Under the pieces are notes generated by a model. That model saw only the letters and a list, made by a program, of their open reading frames with translations, ran no database searches and was not told the origin of the DNA. From assembly GCF_006540085.1 (NCBI RefSeq), contig NZ_BJOG01000004.1, positions 186,001 through 250,000 of the forward strand: a stretch of 64,000 bases of DNA, in the 5' to 3' direction. Within the stretch, counting starts at the first letter, position 1. Each line of letters opens with the position of its first letter. Source of the DNA: Microbacterium oxydans (GTDB lineage: Bacteria; Actinomycetota; Actinomycetes; Actinomycetales; Microbacteriaceae). A program made the position numbers and the translations under genes. This document shows, in pieces, positions 47,647-57,607 of the stretch.

Positions 47647-50600
47647 CCTACCCCCGTTCCGCCTTCGGCCCCGCCGCCGACTCCGTCGCGCCCAGCCCTC
47701 GCTTCCCGCAGATCGAGGAGGAGGTGCTCGCGTTCTGGGAGGCGGATGACACCTTCCGCGCGTCGATCGCGCAGCGCGAGGGGTCGCCGGAGTGGGTGTT
47801 CTACGACGGCCCGCCCTTCGCGAACGGCCTTCCGCACTACGGCCACCTGCTCACGGGGTACGCGAAGGACGTGTTCCCGCGCTTCCAGACGATGACCGGC
47901 CACAAGGTCGATCGCGTCTTCGGCTGGGACACGCACGGACTTCCCGCCGAGCTCGAGGCGATGAAGCAGCTCGGCATCACCGAGAAGGCCGAGATCGAGG
48001 AGATGGGCATCGACGTCTTCAACGCGAAGGCGAAGAGCTCGGTCCTGGCCTACACGCACGAGTGGCAGGACTACGTCACCCGTCAGGCGCGTTGGGTCGA
48101 CTTCGACCGTGGCTACAAGACGCTCGACCTGGGCTACATGGAGAGCGTGCTCTGGGCGTTCAAGACGCTGTACGACAAGGGCCTCGCCTATGAGGGATAC
48201 CGGGTGCTCCCGTACTGCTGGCGTGACGAGACCCCGCTCAGCGCCCACGAGCTGCGTATGGACGACGACGTGTACCAGATGCGTCAGGACCCCTCCGTGA
48301 CGGTGACCTTCCCGCTGACCGGAGCCAAGGCCGAGGCGCTCGGGCTCACCGGCGTGCGCGCCCTCGCCTGGACGACCACCCCCTGGACGCTCCCGACCAA
48401 CCTCGCGCTCGCCGTGGGGCCGGACATCGAGTACGTGGTACTGCCGGCAGGCCCGAACGGCGCAGCGGACGTGCACCAGGCCGCAGGGACGACGGATGCC
48501 GCGATCGAGGCCTCGGCGCACCGATACCTGCTCGCCCGTCAGCTCGTCGGCGGATACGCGAAGGACCTCGGGTACGAGAGCGCCGATGACGCGCTCGCCG
48601 CCGTCGACGCGACGGTCCGCGGTGCCGAGCTGCAGGATGTGACCTACGACCGCCTGTTCGACTACTACGCCGACACCGAGACCTACGGCACCGAGAACGC
48701 CTGGCGCATCCTGGTGGACGACTACGTCACCGTCAGCGATGGAACCGGCATCGTCCACCAGGCTCCGGCCTACGGTGAGGACGACCAGCGGGTCGCCGGT
48801 GCTGCGGGGATCCCGACGATCCTGTCGCTCGACGACGGCGGACGCTTCCTCCCGAACGTCACCGATGTCGCCGGCCAGCTGTGGATGGACGCGAACACGC
48901 CCCTCGTGCGGCTGATCCGCGAGAACGGCCGTCTGATCCGCCTGCAGAGCTACGAGCACTCGTACCCGCACTGCTGGCGCTGCCGGAACCCGCTGATCTA
49001 CAAGGCGGTGTCGAGCTGGTTCATCCGCGTCACGGACATCAAGGACGACATGCTCGCCAACAACGAGCAGATCACCTGGGTGCCGGAGAACGTCAAGCAC
49101 GGACAGTTCGGCAAGTGGCTCGAGGGCGCGCGCGACTGGTCGATCAGCCGCAACCGCTACTGGGGATCGCCGATCCCGGTCTGGAAGAGCGACGACCCCG
49201 AGTACCCGCGCGTCGACACCTACGGCTCGCTGGAGGACCTCGAGCGCGACTTCGGCACGCTTCCGCGCAACCCTGAGGGCGAGATCGACCTGCACCGCCC
49301 GTACATCGACGACTTGACGCGTCCGAACCCGGACGATCCCACCGGCAAGAGCACGATGCGCCGCATCGAAGACGTCTTCGACGTGTGGTTCGACTCCGGT
49401 TCGATGCCCTACGCCCAGGTGCACTATCCCTTCGAGAACCAGGAGTGGTTCGACTCGCACTCCCCGGCGGACTTCATCGTCGAGTACATCGGACAGACCC
49501 GCGGCTGGTTCTACGTGATGCACGTGCTCTCGACCGCGCTCTTCGACCGCCCGGCGTTCACGGGCGTCAGCTGCCACGGCATCGTCCTCGGCAGCGACGG
49601 CTACAAGATGTCGAAGTCGCTGCGGAACTACCCCGACGTGTCCGAGGTGCTCGACCGCGACGGTTCCGATGCGATGCGCTGGTTCCTGATGTCGAGCTCG
49701 GTGCTGCGTGGTGGAAACCTCGCGGTCACCGAGGAGGGCATCCGCTCCGGCGTCCGCGAGTTCCTGCTGCCACTGTGGAACTCGTGGTACTTCTTCGCCA
49801 CCTACGCGAACGCATCGGGCGCCGCCGGCTACGAGGCGCAGTGGAGCACCGATTCCACTGATGTGCTCGATCGCTACATCCTCGCTCGTCTGGGCGACCT
49901 CGTCCGCGAGGTGCGTGCCGACCTGGAGGGTCTCGACTCCACGACGGCGTCCGCGCGGTTGCGTGACTTCGCCGAGGTGCTGACGAACTGGTACATCCGA
50001 CGTTCGCGCGATCGCTTCTGGACAGGCGTGACGGAAGACCCGAAGAGCCGTGAGGCGTTCGACACCCTCTACACCGTGCTCGAGACGCTCACCCGCGTCG
50101 CAGCGCCTCTCGTGCCCCTCATCAGCGAGCGCGTGTGGCAGGGCCTGACCGGTGGGCGCAGCGTGCACCTGACCGACTGGCCGGACGAGGCGCAGTTCCC
50201 CGCAGCGGACGAGATCCGCGACGCCATGGACGCCGTGCGCGAGCTGTCGAGCGTGGGCAACGCACTGCGGAAGAAGGAGAAGCTGCGTGTGCGTCTTCCG
50301 CTCGCCCGCTTCACCGTGGTCTCGCCTCTCGCGGCGTCGCTCGGGCAGTTCGAGGACATCCTCCGCGAGGAGCTCAACGTGAAGTCGGTCGAACTCGTCG
50401 CGCTCGCCGATGACACCGCAGCGGAGTACGGCATCGCGCACCGCCTCAGCGTCAACGCCCGCGCGGCGGGTCCGCGTCTGGGCAAGGACGTGCAGAAGGC
50501 GATCCAGGCCGCACGCTCTGGCGACTGGAGCGAGGAGGCCGGTGTCATCACAGCCGGCGGCATCGCGCTGGAGCCGTCGGAGTACGAGCTCGTGCTCGAG

Positions 50601-51032
50601 ACGACCGGCCGTCCGGAGGGGGAGGCTCTGGCCATCGTGCCGAGCGGGGGTTTCGTGCTGCTGGACACCAGGACGACCCCCGAGCTCGAGGCGGAGGGGC
50701 TCGCCCGAGATGTGATCCGCGCCGTGCAGGAGACGCGCAAGAACGCCGACTTCGACGTGAGCGACCGCATCCGGCTGGTGCTCCGATTCCAGGACGATGC
50801 GGACACCGCGGCCGTGGTCTCGGCGTTCGAGCTGGCAGGCATCGCTGCGGAGACCCTCGCCGAGGAGTACTTCGTGATCGACGCGCAGGGCGACTCGATC
50901 TTCGGTCACGGTGCGGTCCTCGCCGGTGCAGGAAGCGCGACGCCGGAGTTCTCCGCTGTGATCTCCGCCGGGACGTATGCGAACATCGGCGACTTCACGA
51001 TCGACGTGACCAGGAGGGGAGCGGGAGCATGA
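47643..51032 (+). CDS. ileS: Isoleucyl-tRNA synthetase, eukaryote-like (IleS2) type
   Basis: 1129 residues, clearly longer than the about 940-residue bacterial type. The class I signature is HYGH (65-68, in [10 protein letters not shown]) and the second is KMSKS (about 655-659, [13 protein letters not shown]). HYGH and the length fit the eukaryote-like clade, whose members are often insensitive to mupirocin. An editing domain and a long C-terminal anticodon-binding region follow. Translation is probably controlled by the T-box and leader ORF upstream. folC overlaps the stop by 4 bp. Confidence 0.97.
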   Translation: MTYPRSAFGPAADSVAPSPRFPQIEEEVLAFWEADDTFRASIAQREGSPEWVFYDGPPFANGLPHYGHLLTGYAKDVFPRFQTMTGHKVDRVFGWDTHGLPAELEAMKQLGITEKAEIEEMGIDVFNAKAKSSVLAYTHEWQDYVTRQARWVDFDRGYKTLDLGYMESVLWAFKTLYDKGLAYEGYRVLPYCWRDETPLSAHELRMDDDVYQMRQDPSVTVTFPLTGAKAEALGLTGVRALAWTTTPWTLPTNLALAVGPDIEYVVLPAGPNGAADVHQAAGTTDAAIEASAHRYLLARQLVGGYAKDLGYESADDALAAVDATVRGAELQDVTYDRLFDYYADTETYGTENAWRILVDDYVTVSDGTGIVHQAPAYGEDDQRVAGAAGIPTILSLDDGGRFLPNVTDVAGQLWMDANTPLVRLIRENGRLIRLQSYEHSYPHCWRCRNPLIYKAVSSWFIRVTDIKDDMLANNEQITWVPENVKHGQFGKWLEGARDWSISRNRYWGSPIPVWKSDDPEYPRVDTYGSLEDLERDFGTLPRNPEGEIDLHRPYIDDLTRPNPDDPTGKSTMRRIEDVFDVWFDSGSMPYAQVHYPFENQEWFDSHSPADFIVEYIGQTRGWFYVMHVLSTALFDRPAFTGVSCHGIVLGSDGYKMSKSLRNYPDVSEVLDRDGSDAMRWFLMSSSVLRGGNLAVTEEGIRSGVREFLLPLWNSWYFFATYANASGAAGYEAQWSTDSTDVLDRYILARLGDLVREVRADLEGLDSTTASARLRDFAEVLTNWYIRRSRDRFWTGVTEDPKSREAFDTLYTVLETLTRVAAPLVPLISERVWQGLTGGRSVHLTDWPDEAQFPAADEIRDAMDAVRELSSVGNALRKKEKLRVRLPLARFTVVSPLAASLGQFEDILREELNVKSVELVALADDTAAEYGIAHRLSVNARAAGPRLGKDVQKAIQAARSGDWSEEAGVITAGGIALEPSEYELVLETTGRPEGEALAIVPSGGFVLLDTRTTPELEAEGLARDVIRAVQETRKNADFDVSDRIRLVLRFQDDADTAAVVSAFELAGIAAETLAEEYFVIDAQGDSIFGHGAVLAGAGSATPEFSAVISAGTYANIGDFTIDVTRRGAGA

Positions 51033-52381
51033 GTGCTGCTGACAGGGCGGATGCCGTCTACGAGGCGCTGCTGAGCCGAGCGGGAGAGCGCTGGGTGCAG
51101 CCGCGCAAGGAGCGCACCGCCCGGATCCTGGCCTTCCTCGACGACCCGCAGCGCACCTACCGCGTCGTGCACATCACGGGCACCAACGGCAAGACGTCGA
51201 CGGCCCGGATGATCGAGAGCCTTCTGCGTGCGCACGATCTGCGTACCGGGCTGTTCACGAGTCCACACCTGGAGCGCTTCACCGAGCGCATAATGATCGA
51301 CGGCGAGCCCATCGCCGACGAGGCCGTCGCGGACGCGTGGGACGAGATCGAGCCGTTCGTGGACATCGTCGACGCCGAGCTCGAGGCAGCCGGTGACGCT
51401 CCGTTGACCTTCTTCGAACTGCTGACCGTGCTGGCATTCGTCGCGGTCGCCGACGCTCCGATCGATGTGCTCGTGCTCGAGGTGGGCATGGGCGGCGAAT
51501 GGGACTCCACCAACACGGCCGACGGCGACGTCGCGGTGTTCGCGCCGATCGACATCGACCACGCCGACCGCCTCGGCAGCACGATCGCCGAGATCGCCGA
51601 GGTCAAGGCGGGCATCATCAAGGAGGGCGCCGCCGTGGTGTCCGCTCAGCAGCCCGCGGAGGCCGCCGAGGTGCTGCGCCGGGTGGCTGCGGAGCGCAAC
51701 GCCACCATCGCCTTCGAGGGCGAGGAGTTCGGTCTCGCCGAGCAGAAACTCGCGGTCGGTGGGCAACTGCTCACGATCCGTGGCCTGGCGGGGGACTACA
51801 CCGAGGAGTACCTCCCGCTGTACGGGGCGCATCAGGGGCACAACGCCGCCCTCGCTGTCGCCGCGGTGGAGTCGCTGATCGGGGGCGCCACGCAGCGCAT
51901 CGCGGCCGACATCGTCACCGCGGGCCTGCAGGAGAGCACTTCTCCCGGCCGACTGCAGCTGCTCGGCATCGCGCCGACCGTGATCGTCGACGCGGCGCAC
52001 AACCCGCACGGCGCCAAGGCGCTCGCGCAGGCACTGGACGACAGCTTCGACTTCGACGAGTGGGGTCTGGTGCTCGGTGTGCTCGCCGACAAGGATGCCG
52101 CGGGCATCGTCGCCGAGCTGGCCCCGAGGGCTGCACACGTCTTCGCCACCGCTCCGGATTCGGATCGAGCGAGCGATGCTGATGCGATCGCCGATCTCGT
52201 GGAGCAGAGCGGCCAGCGGGCGACCGTGCACCACTCTCTCGCCGACGCCGCCGACGCCGCGCGCGAGTGGGCCGCCTCCTCCGACCGCCGCGCGGTGATC
52301 ATCGCGGGCTCGGTGGTGCTCGCCGGAGAGGCGATCGCGCTGTCGCAGGACGAGGACTGGAAGGCGGGGTGGCGCGCATGA
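51029..52381 (+). CDS. folC: Folylpolyglutamate synthase / dihydrofolate synthase
   Basis: 450 residues of the Mur ligase-like family. It adds glutamate to (dihydro)folates. The P-loop [12 protein letters not shown] lies near residue 47-58, and [14 protein letters not shown] and [12 protein letters not shown] are family motifs. The ATG overlaps the ileS stop. In many actinobacteria folC follows valS; here ileS is in that position and valS lies about 9 kb upstream. Confidence 0.96.
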   Translation: MSAADRADAVYEALLSRAGERWVQPRKERTARILAFLDDPQRTYRVVHITGTNGKTSTARMIESLLRAHDLRTGLFTSPHLERFTERIMIDGEPIADEAVADAWDEIEPFVDIVDAELEAAGDAPLTFFELLTVLAFVAVADAPIDVLVLEVGMGGEWDSTNTADGDVAVFAPIDIDHADRLGSTIAEIAEVKAGIIKEGAAVVSAQQPAEAAEVLRRVAAERNATIAFEGEEFGLAEQKLAVGGQLLTIRGLAGDYTEEYLPLYGAHQGHNAALAVAAVESLIGGATQRIAADIVTAGLQESTSPGRLQLLGIAPTVIVDAAHNPHGAKALAQALDDSFDFDEWGLVLGVLADKDAAGIVAELAPRAAHVFATAPDSDRASDADAIADLVEQSGQRATVHHSLADAADAAREWAASSDRRAVIIAGSVVLAGEAIALSQDEDWKAGWRA

Positions 52382-52809
52382 GCGCCGATGCCGCACCAGC
52401 GCGTCGTCCGCGCCCGCCGCGCACCCTCGTGCAGAAGCTCGCACCCGTCGTGCTGGGGTTCGAGGCGATCGTGGTCTTCCTCGTCGGACTCACGATCTTC
52501 GGCTTGCGTCAGCTCCCCGATGGCGTCGAGCAGTGGTGGGCGATCGTCGCCGGGGCGGTGCTCGCCCTCGCGTGCATCGTGATCGCGGGGATGATCGCGA
52601 AGCCCTGGGCACTCACCGCCGGGTGGGTCGTCCAGGCCCTCGTCGCGCTGTCGGCGTTCTTCGTCCCCTCCATCCTGCTCGTCGTCCTGATTTTCGGCGG
52701 GATGTGGGCGTATGCGACCATCGGAGGGGCCCGACTGGACGCACGACGCCCCGTCGAGCCCTCGACCGAGACTCAGACCACGCAGATCTCAGACACAGAG
52801 AGTGAATGA
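52378..52809 (+). CDS. DUF4233 family membrane protein
   Basis: 143 residues with about four membrane helices (roughly 20-118), a basic Pro/Arg-rich N-terminus and an acidic Thr/Glu tail. DUF4233 proteins lie between folC and ndk throughout actinobacteria, which is the strongest support for the call; their function is unknown. The ATG overlaps the folC stop (ATGA), and ndk follows after 1 bp. Confidence 0.85.
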   Translation: MSADAAPARRPRPPRTLVQKLAPVVLGFEAIVVFLVGLTIFGLRQLPDGVEQWWAIVAGAVLALACIVIAGMIAKPWALTAGWVVQALVALSAFFVPSILLVVLIFGGMWAYATIGGARLDARRPVEPSTETQTTQISDTESE

Positions 52810-52810
52810 C

Positions 52811-53227
52811 ATGGCCACCGAAGAAACCCTCGTCCTCGTCAAGCCCGATGGCGTCGCTCGCGGCCTCACCGGCGCGATCCTCGCCCGCATCGAGGCGAAG
52901 GGCTACGGCCTCGTCGACATCCGCCTGGTGGAGCCCGACCGTGACCTGCTCGCCGAGCACTATGCCGAGCACGAGGGCAAGCCGTTCTACGAGCCGCTGC
53001 TCGAGTTCATGCTCTCCGGCCCGTCTGTCGCGATCCGGCTCGCGGGCAACCGCGTGATCGAGGGCTTCCGCTCGCTCGCAGGCACGACCGACCCCACGAC
53101 CGCCGCACCGGGCACGATCCGTGGCGACTTCGGTCGCGACTGGGGCCTCAAGGTGCAGCAGAACCTGGTGCACGGCTCCGACAGCCCCGAGTCCGCCGCG
53201 CGCGAGCTGGGAATCTGGTTCGACTGA
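52811..53227 (+). CDS. ndk: Nucleoside diphosphate kinase
   Basis: 138 residues. It balances nucleoside triphosphate pools through a phosphohistidine intermediate, His121 in NLVHGSDS. LVLVKPDGVARGL is the classical N-terminus. The ATG lies 1 bp after the upstream stop. A strong bidirectional terminator (53245-53282) ends the ileS-folC-DUF4233-ndk transcript. Confidence 0.97.
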   Translation: MATEETLVLVKPDGVARGLTGAILARIEAKGYGLVDIRLVEPDRDLLAEHYAEHEGKPFYEPLLEFMLSGPSVAIRLAGNRVIEGFRSLAGTTDPTTAAPGTIRGDFGRDWGLKVQQNLVHGSDSPESAARELGIWFD

Positions 53228-53244
53228 GAACCCGTCCACATGCG

Positions 53245-53282
53245 AAGAGCCCGTCCACCGAATCTCGGTGGACGGGCTCTTT
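53245..53282. terminator. Bidirectional terminator between ndk and the VKOR gene
   Basis: A perfect 16-bp stem (53245-53260 with 53266-53281 plus flanking T) closes an AATCT loop, ending in TTT on the plus strand and AA-flanked for the minus strand. Confidence 0.9.
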
Positions 53283-53295
53283 CCGTGCTGCAGCC

Positions 53296-53913
53296 TCAGA
53301 AGATCATGCCGATGACCTCGCCGAGGAGGTCGAGGCCGCGCAGCTGAGCGAGGAGGATCACGACGGCGTACGCGAGGATCGTGGCGAGCGGGACCCAGGC
53401 CATCAGCCGGTTCGCGCGCTCCTGCACCTTCTCGTTGCCGGTGAAGCTGCCGTTTCGTGTCAGGTGCAGCATGGTGGCGAAGAAGGTCGGGATGGTGACG
53501 GACCAGGTGAGCATGCACCACGGGCAGAGCACACCGAGGTTGGGGGCGTAGATGCTCTGCCAGATCAGCCAGCAGACGAGGCCGAAGGCGAAGGTCACGC
53601 CGGCGCCGAAGGTCAGCCAGAACCACCGGGGGAACCGTGAGCCGGCGAGCAGTGCGACGCCGACGAAGAGGGGTGCCATCCACCCGGCGATACCGAGGAT
53701 CGGGTTGGGGAAGCCGAAGACCTCTCCCTGCCACGACTCGAGGTTCTTCCCGCACTGGATCATCACGCTGACGTTGCAGCTCAGCACGGCGTCGGGGTTG
53801 GCCGCGAGGACGAACTTCTCGACCGTCAGCTGGAATGCGGCGAACCAGCCCACCACACTCGCGATGATCAGCCAGACGGCGTAGACGACGGGGCGGGTGC
53901 GCTGCTCGCTCAT
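53296..53913 (-). CDS. Vitamin K epoxide reductase (VKOR) family membrane protein
   Basis: 205 residues with about five membrane helices. The four functional cysteines of the family are present: Cys46 and Cys54 in the outer loop, and the CPWC quinone-site pair Cys130-Cys133. Bacterial VKOR oxidises DsbA-like partners to make disulfides in exported proteins, using quinones. No DsbA-like gene is adjacent in this window. GATAAT, within an extended TGG-GATAAT, lies 7 nt before the ATG, suggesting a leaderless message. Confidence 0.93.
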   Translation of the reverse strand: MSEQRTRPVVYAVWLIIASVVGWFAAFQLTVEKFVLAANPDAVLSCNVSVMIQCGKNLESWQGEVFGFPNPILGIAGWMAPLFVGVALLAGSRFPRWFWLTFGAGVTFAFGLVCWLIWQSIYAPNLGVLCPWCMLTWSVTIPTFFATMLHLTRNGSFTGNEKVQERANRLMAWVPLATILAYAVVILLAQLRGLDLLGEVIGMIF

Positions 53914-53920
53914 ACTGGGG

Positions 53921-53926
53921 ATTATC
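53921..53926 (-). promoter_or_regulatory. -10 element of the VKOR gene, leaderless configuration
   Basis: GATAAT on the minus strand, preceded by TG at the extended -10 position, ends 7 nt before the ATG at 53913. Confidence 0.6.
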
Positions 53927-54012
53927 CCAGCGCCTGCTATGGATGGGGCGAGAACAGGCCGGACAAAACTCGCTGCGGACGACGGGATACCGCGAACCGA
54001 CCCACTTGGTGC

Positions 54013-54018
54013 GATAAT
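54013..54018 (+). promoter_or_regulatory. -10 element of rne with a long leader
   Basis: GATAAT predicts a start near 54025, leaving about 170 nt before the rne ATG. The leader is structured. One hairpin, CACGGG (54157-54162) with CCCGTG (54174-54179), sits just before the AGGGAG ribosome binding site (54181-54186). Confidence 0.45.
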
Positions 54019-54196
54019 GGCCTGTGATGCGATGAACGGCGTTTGCCGCGACACGCGTCGAGAAGACTTCGGGGTCCAATGCCCCACGCGATCAGAGCCA
54101 TGAGCCGGTCGCAGACCGAGTGAGTTCGCGGAACCCGCGGGTACCGCATGAGATTTCACGGGGAACCTAGTGTCCCGTGCAGGGAGTAAGCCAGAG

Positions 54197-56803
54197 ATGG
54201 CCGATGAGAACAATGACAACAACGCCCCCACCCTCGACTTCCCGGCTGACGCCGCGGGAGAGCTGACGGAGCCCACCGCTCCGGATGTCGACGGCCCTGC
54301 AGAGGCGTCGATCGAGGGTGACGAGAACTCCGACGCCGCTGAACGGGCCGAGGACGCCGCTGCCGATGCTGTCGCCGCCGGCTACGCCGCAGCGGACGAT
54401 GCCGCGGCTGCTGCCGACGATGCCGCTGCTGCGGCCGATTCCGTCGCTGATGCCGTGGCTGAGGCGGAAGCCGAAGCTGCCGCTGACGCGGAAGCGGCTG
54501 CCGAGGCCCAGGCTGCTGCTGAGGCGCTCGAGGTGCCGGAGGGGGAGTCCGCCGTCGCGGAGAAGCCCTCGGAAGCCGGAGTCGTCGAGGAAGCCACCGC
54601 AGAGGAGTCGGTCGCGCAGTCGACGACCGCCGTCGAGGCGACCGTCACCGAGGAGGAAGCTCCGGCCGCTCCCGAAGCTCCGGGTCCGGTGACTGCTGTG
54701 TCGCTCGGTCTGCTTCCCGAGGTGTTCGTCTCGCAGGTCTCCACACAGCTGCACTTCTACGCGCCTGAGATCGTCCCGCTCCCCGCGCAGCCGGGGCGCG
54801 AGCGCATCTTCGACCGGATCGCCGAGCGCGAGCAGTCGCAGGACGAGCCCGCGGGTCGTGGCCGCGGCCGTCGCCGCCGTGGCGGTTCCGAGGGTGACGA
54901 CCAGCGCGAAGAGCCGCGTCAGCGTCAGCGCGTCGTCGAGTACATCACCGAGCCGAAGGCCATCAAGGGATCCACCCGCCTCGAGGCGAAGAAGCAGCGT
55001 CGCCGGGACGGGCGTGACGCTGGTCGTCGTCGCCCCGTCGTGACCGAGGCCGAGTTCCTCGCACGTCGCGAGTCCGTCGACCGCAAGATGGTCGTGCGCT
55101 CCAAGAACGGCCGCACGCAGATCGGTGTCCTCGAAGACGGCGTGCTGGTCGAGCACTACGTCGCCCGGAACCAGGACGCGTCGTTGATCGGCAACGTCTA
55201 CCTCGGACGCGTGCAGAACGTGCTTCCCAGCATGGAGGCCGCGTTCGTCGACATCGGTCGTGGACGCAACGCCGTGCTGTACTCCGGCGAGGTCGACTGG
55301 GACGGCGTCGAGACGGGCAACCAGCCGCGCCGCATCGAACTGGCGCTCAAGCCCGGCGATCGCGTGCTCGTCCAGGTCACCAAGGACCCGGTCGGACACA
55401 AGGGTGCTCGTCTCACCAGCCAGATCTCCCTGCCCGGCCGCTACCTGGTCTACGTGCCGGGCGGTTCCATGAACGGCATCAGCCGCAAGCTTCCCGACAA
55501 CGAGCGGGCACGCCTCAAGCGCATCCTCAAGGAGGTGCTGCCGGAGTCCTCCGGGGTGATCGTCCGCACGGCGGCCGAGGGTGCCACCGAGGACCAGCTC
55601 ACGCGTGACGTGCAGCGTCTCACCTCGCAGTGGGAGCACATCCAGAAGCAGGTCGAGAACCAGCAGGCGCCCGCGCTCCTGCACGCGGAGCCCGACCTTC
55701 TCGTGAAGATCGTCCGCGACGTCTTCAACGAGGACTTCACCAAGATGCTCATCCAGGGTGAGGATGCGCAGCAGACCATCCGCGCCTACCTGGAGAGCGT
55801 GGCTCCCGACCTGCTCGAGCGCGTCGAGGCGTATGAGGACGAGACCGATCCGTTCGATGCGTTCCGCATCACGGAGCAGATCGAGAAGGCTCTCGATCGC
55901 AAGGTGTGGCTGCCCTCTGGTGGCTCGCTCGTGATCGACCGCACCGAGGCCATGACGGTCGTCGACGTCAACACCGGCAAGTTCGTCGGCTCGGGCGGAA
56001 ACCTCGAGGAGACGGTCACCAAGAACAACCTCGAGGCAGCGGAGGAGATCGTCCGCCAGCTGCGCCTGCGTGACATCGGCGGCATCATCGTCGTCGACTT
56101 CATCGACATGGTCCTGGAGTCCAACCGCGATCTCGTGCTGCGGCGCCTGATCGAATGCCTGAGCCGCGACCGGACCAAGCACCAGGTCGCCGAGGTCACC
56201 TCGCTCGGGCTCGTGCAGATGACGCGCAAGAAGCTGGGGCTCGGCCTGCTCGAGACCTTCAGCGAGGCCTGCGAGGTCTGCGCAGGTCGCGGCGTCATCG
56301 TGCACCACGACCCGGTCGTGAAGCACCGCTCCAACGGCAACAACAACGGCGGCGGCAACGGCGGCAACGGGCAGAGCGGGCGTCGTCAGCGCGGCGGCGG
56401 TGGCAACGGGAACGGTCAGAACCAGAGCGCTCCGGCTGCCTCCGCGGTCACCCACAGCATCACGGAGGGGGCGAAGTCGGCCCTCGCGCAGATCGCCGCC
56501 TCCACCATCGCTCCGGCGGCGGATGGGGCGCCGGAAGCCGAGGCGGCCGACGTCACGTCGGAAGCGCCCGCAGGTGCCGATCGTCCGAAGAAGGCTCGCA
56601 AGAAGCGGGGCGGCGACCGCAAGGGCCCGAAGTCTCCCGCCGAGGCGCTGCTCGACTCCGTCCTCGACGCTCTCCCGGAGCCGAAGGCGCCGGGTCAGGG
56701 GCGAGGACGTCGTCGGGTGAGCACAGCGGCGCTCACCGGCACGCCCGTCTCGGTGAACAACGAGCCTTCAGCGCCGGTCGCGGCTGCGGACTCGGAGTCC
56801 TGA
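54197..56803 (+). CDS. rne: Ribonuclease E/G family endoribonuclease
   Basis: 868 residues. RNase E/G makes rate-limiting cuts in mRNA and processes stable RNA. Residues 1-165 are an Ala/Glu/Asp-rich low-complexity region, followed by an Arg/Gln-rich stretch (about 220-300). The S1 domain begins near 325 (SLIGNVYLGRV). The metal-binding DVNTG is at 590-594, and the zinc-link CEVC at Cys692/Cys695. A basic, Asn/Gly-rich tail follows. The catalytic core thus lies in the middle, as in other actinobacterial enzymes. ATG at 54197 has AGGGAG 10 nt upstream; a GTG at 54170 is less likely. Confidence 0.96.
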   Translation: MADENNDNNAPTLDFPADAAGELTEPTAPDVDGPAEASIEGDENSDAAERAEDAAADAVAAGYAAADDAAAAADDAAAAADSVADAVAEAEAEAAADAEAAAEAQAAAEALEVPEGESAVAEKPSEAGVVEEATAEESVAQSTTAVEATVTEEEAPAAPEAPGPVTAVSLGLLPEVFVSQVSTQLHFYAPEIVPLPAQPGRERIFDRIAEREQSQDEPAGRGRGRRRRGGSEGDDQREEPRQRQRVVEYITEPKAIKGSTRLEAKKQRRRDGRDAGRRRPVVTEAEFLARRESVDRKMVVRSKNGRTQIGVLEDGVLVEHYVARNQDASLIGNVYLGRVQNVLPSMEAAFVDIGRGRNAVLYSGEVDWDGVETGNQPRRIELALKPGDRVLVQVTKDPVGHKGARLTSQISLPGRYLVYVPGGSMNGISRKLPDNERARLKRILKEVLPESSGVIVRTAAEGATEDQLTRDVQRLTSQWEHIQKQVENQQAPALLHAEPDLLVKIVRDVFNEDFTKMLIQGEDAQQTIRAYLESVAPDLLERVEAYEDETDPFDAFRITEQIEKALDRKVWLPSGGSLVIDRTEAMTVVDVNTGKFVGSGGNLEETVTKNNLEAAEEIVRQLRLRDIGGIIVVDFIDMVLESNRDLVLRRLIECLSRDRTKHQVAEVTSLGLVQMTRKKLGLGLLETFSEACEVCAGRGVIVHHDPVVKHRSNGNNNGGGNGGNGQSGRRQRGGGGNGNGQNQSAPAASAVTHSITEGAKSALAQIAASTIAPAADGAPEAEAADVTSEAPAGADRPKKARKKRGGDRKGPKSPAEALLDSVLDALPEPKAPGQGRGRRRVSTAALTGTPVSVNNEPSAPVAAADSES

Positions 56804-57034
56804 GGCGATCAGTCGGCGCACCAGCTCCTTGCCCGTGACGTGCTGGGCGCCGGCGGCGACGAGCCGGGGGATGGTCTCCTCCGGCACGTCGTAGTGGTCG
56901 AGATCGAAAGCGCGTGCGGCGACGTCGTTCTCGCGCGCGAACGCGTGCAGCTCGTCGAGGCTCTCGTCGCTCACGAGGTGCGCCCACAGGCGTCCGTGGG
57001 CGGGCCAGAGCGGGTCGTCGACGAGTACGGTCAC
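56768..57034 (-). CDS. DUF4031 family protein
   Basis: 88 residues. VLVDDPLWPAHGRLWAHLVSD at the N-terminus and AFDLDHYDVPEE are the signature of DUF4031, a small protein of unknown function widespread in actinobacteria. The 3' end overlaps the end of rne by 36 bp on the opposite strand, so full-length transcripts of the two are complementary. The start is GTG with TAGGCT 6 nt upstream. Confidence 0.85.
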   Translation of the reverse strand: MTVLVDDPLWPAHGRLWAHLVSDESLDELHAFARENDVAARAFDLDHYDVPEETIPRLVAAGAQHVTGKELVRRLIASGLRVRSRDRR

Positions 57035-57040
57035 CCTTTC

Positions 57041-57046
57041 AGCCTA
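57041..57046 (-). promoter_or_regulatory. -10 element of the DUF4031 gene, leaderless configuration
   Basis: TAGGCT on the minus strand ends 6 nt before the GTG at 57034. The intervening GAAAGG touches the start codon. Confidence 0.45.
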
Positions 57047-57107
57047 GGTCCGCGCCGGTGGGGCAGGGGCTGCTGGAGCGAGCCGCGATGTACGGACCCA
57101 CCTCGCT

Positions 57108-57136
57108 TTGCGACACCGACCCGCATCCGGTAAAGT
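57108..57136 (+). promoter_or_regulatory. Promoter of rplU-rpmA
   Basis: -35 TTGCGA (57108-57113), 17-nt spacer, -10 TAAAGT (57131-57136), predicting a start near 57143 and a leader of about 138 nt. A short hairpin GGAGC/GCTCC (57247-57251 with 57257-57261) lies near its 3' end. Confidence 0.6.
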
Positions 57137-57280
57137 AGTCCCTTGGTGCGTATGCCGCGTCGTCCTCGTCGGTCGAAGCGGAGAGCCTTGCGTTCGCGCC
57201 CGCCGTTCCACGGTGCATGCAAGCAACAGTCTTCCCGTGAGATCTCGGAGCCGCGAGCTCCCCAACGAAACAGGTATGAA

Positions 57281-57589
57281 GTGGTTTACGCAGTAGTGCG
57301 CGCCGGTGGGCGGCAGGAGAAGGTCGAGGTCGGCACGATCGTTCAGCTCGACCGTGTCAAGGCTGCCCAGGGCGAGAAGATCGAGCTGGCCGCTGTGCTG
57401 CTCGTCGACGGCGCCACGGTGACCACCGACGCTGACTCGCTGGCCAAGGTCAAGGTCACGGCTGAGGTCATCGGCAACCTCCGCGGCCCGAAGATCATCA
57501 TCCAGAAGTACAAGAACAAGACCGGCTACAAGAAGCGCCAGGGCCACCGTCAGGAGCTCACGCGCGTCAAGATCACCGGCATCAAGTAA
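57281..57589 (+). CDS. rplU: 50S ribosomal protein L21
   Basis: 102 residues, the normal length. L21 binds 23S rRNA and neighbours L20. [17 protein letters not shown] at the N-terminus and the C-terminal [23 protein letters not shown] are diagnostic. GTG at 57281 is chosen: longer upstream frames would add a non-homologous basic stretch. AGGT lies 6 nt before it. A leader of about 138 nt suggests autogenous control. Confidence 0.97.
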   Translation: MVYAVVRAGGRQEKVEVGTIVQLDRVKAAQGEKIELAAVLLVDGATVTTDADSLAKVKVTAEVIGNLRGPKIIIQKYKNKTGYKKRQGHRQELTRVKITGIK

Positions 57590-57607
57590 GCCAGAGGGGA
57601 CTAGGAC

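Noticed and set aside
47529..50909. An 1126-codon open frame antisense to ileS
   Set aside because: Shadow of ileS: no conserved motif, and it would run through the T-box.
57143..57280. A longer N-terminal extension of L21
   Set aside because: The upstream codons give a basic stretch with no similarity to L21, and the conserved protein begins at the GTG at 57281.
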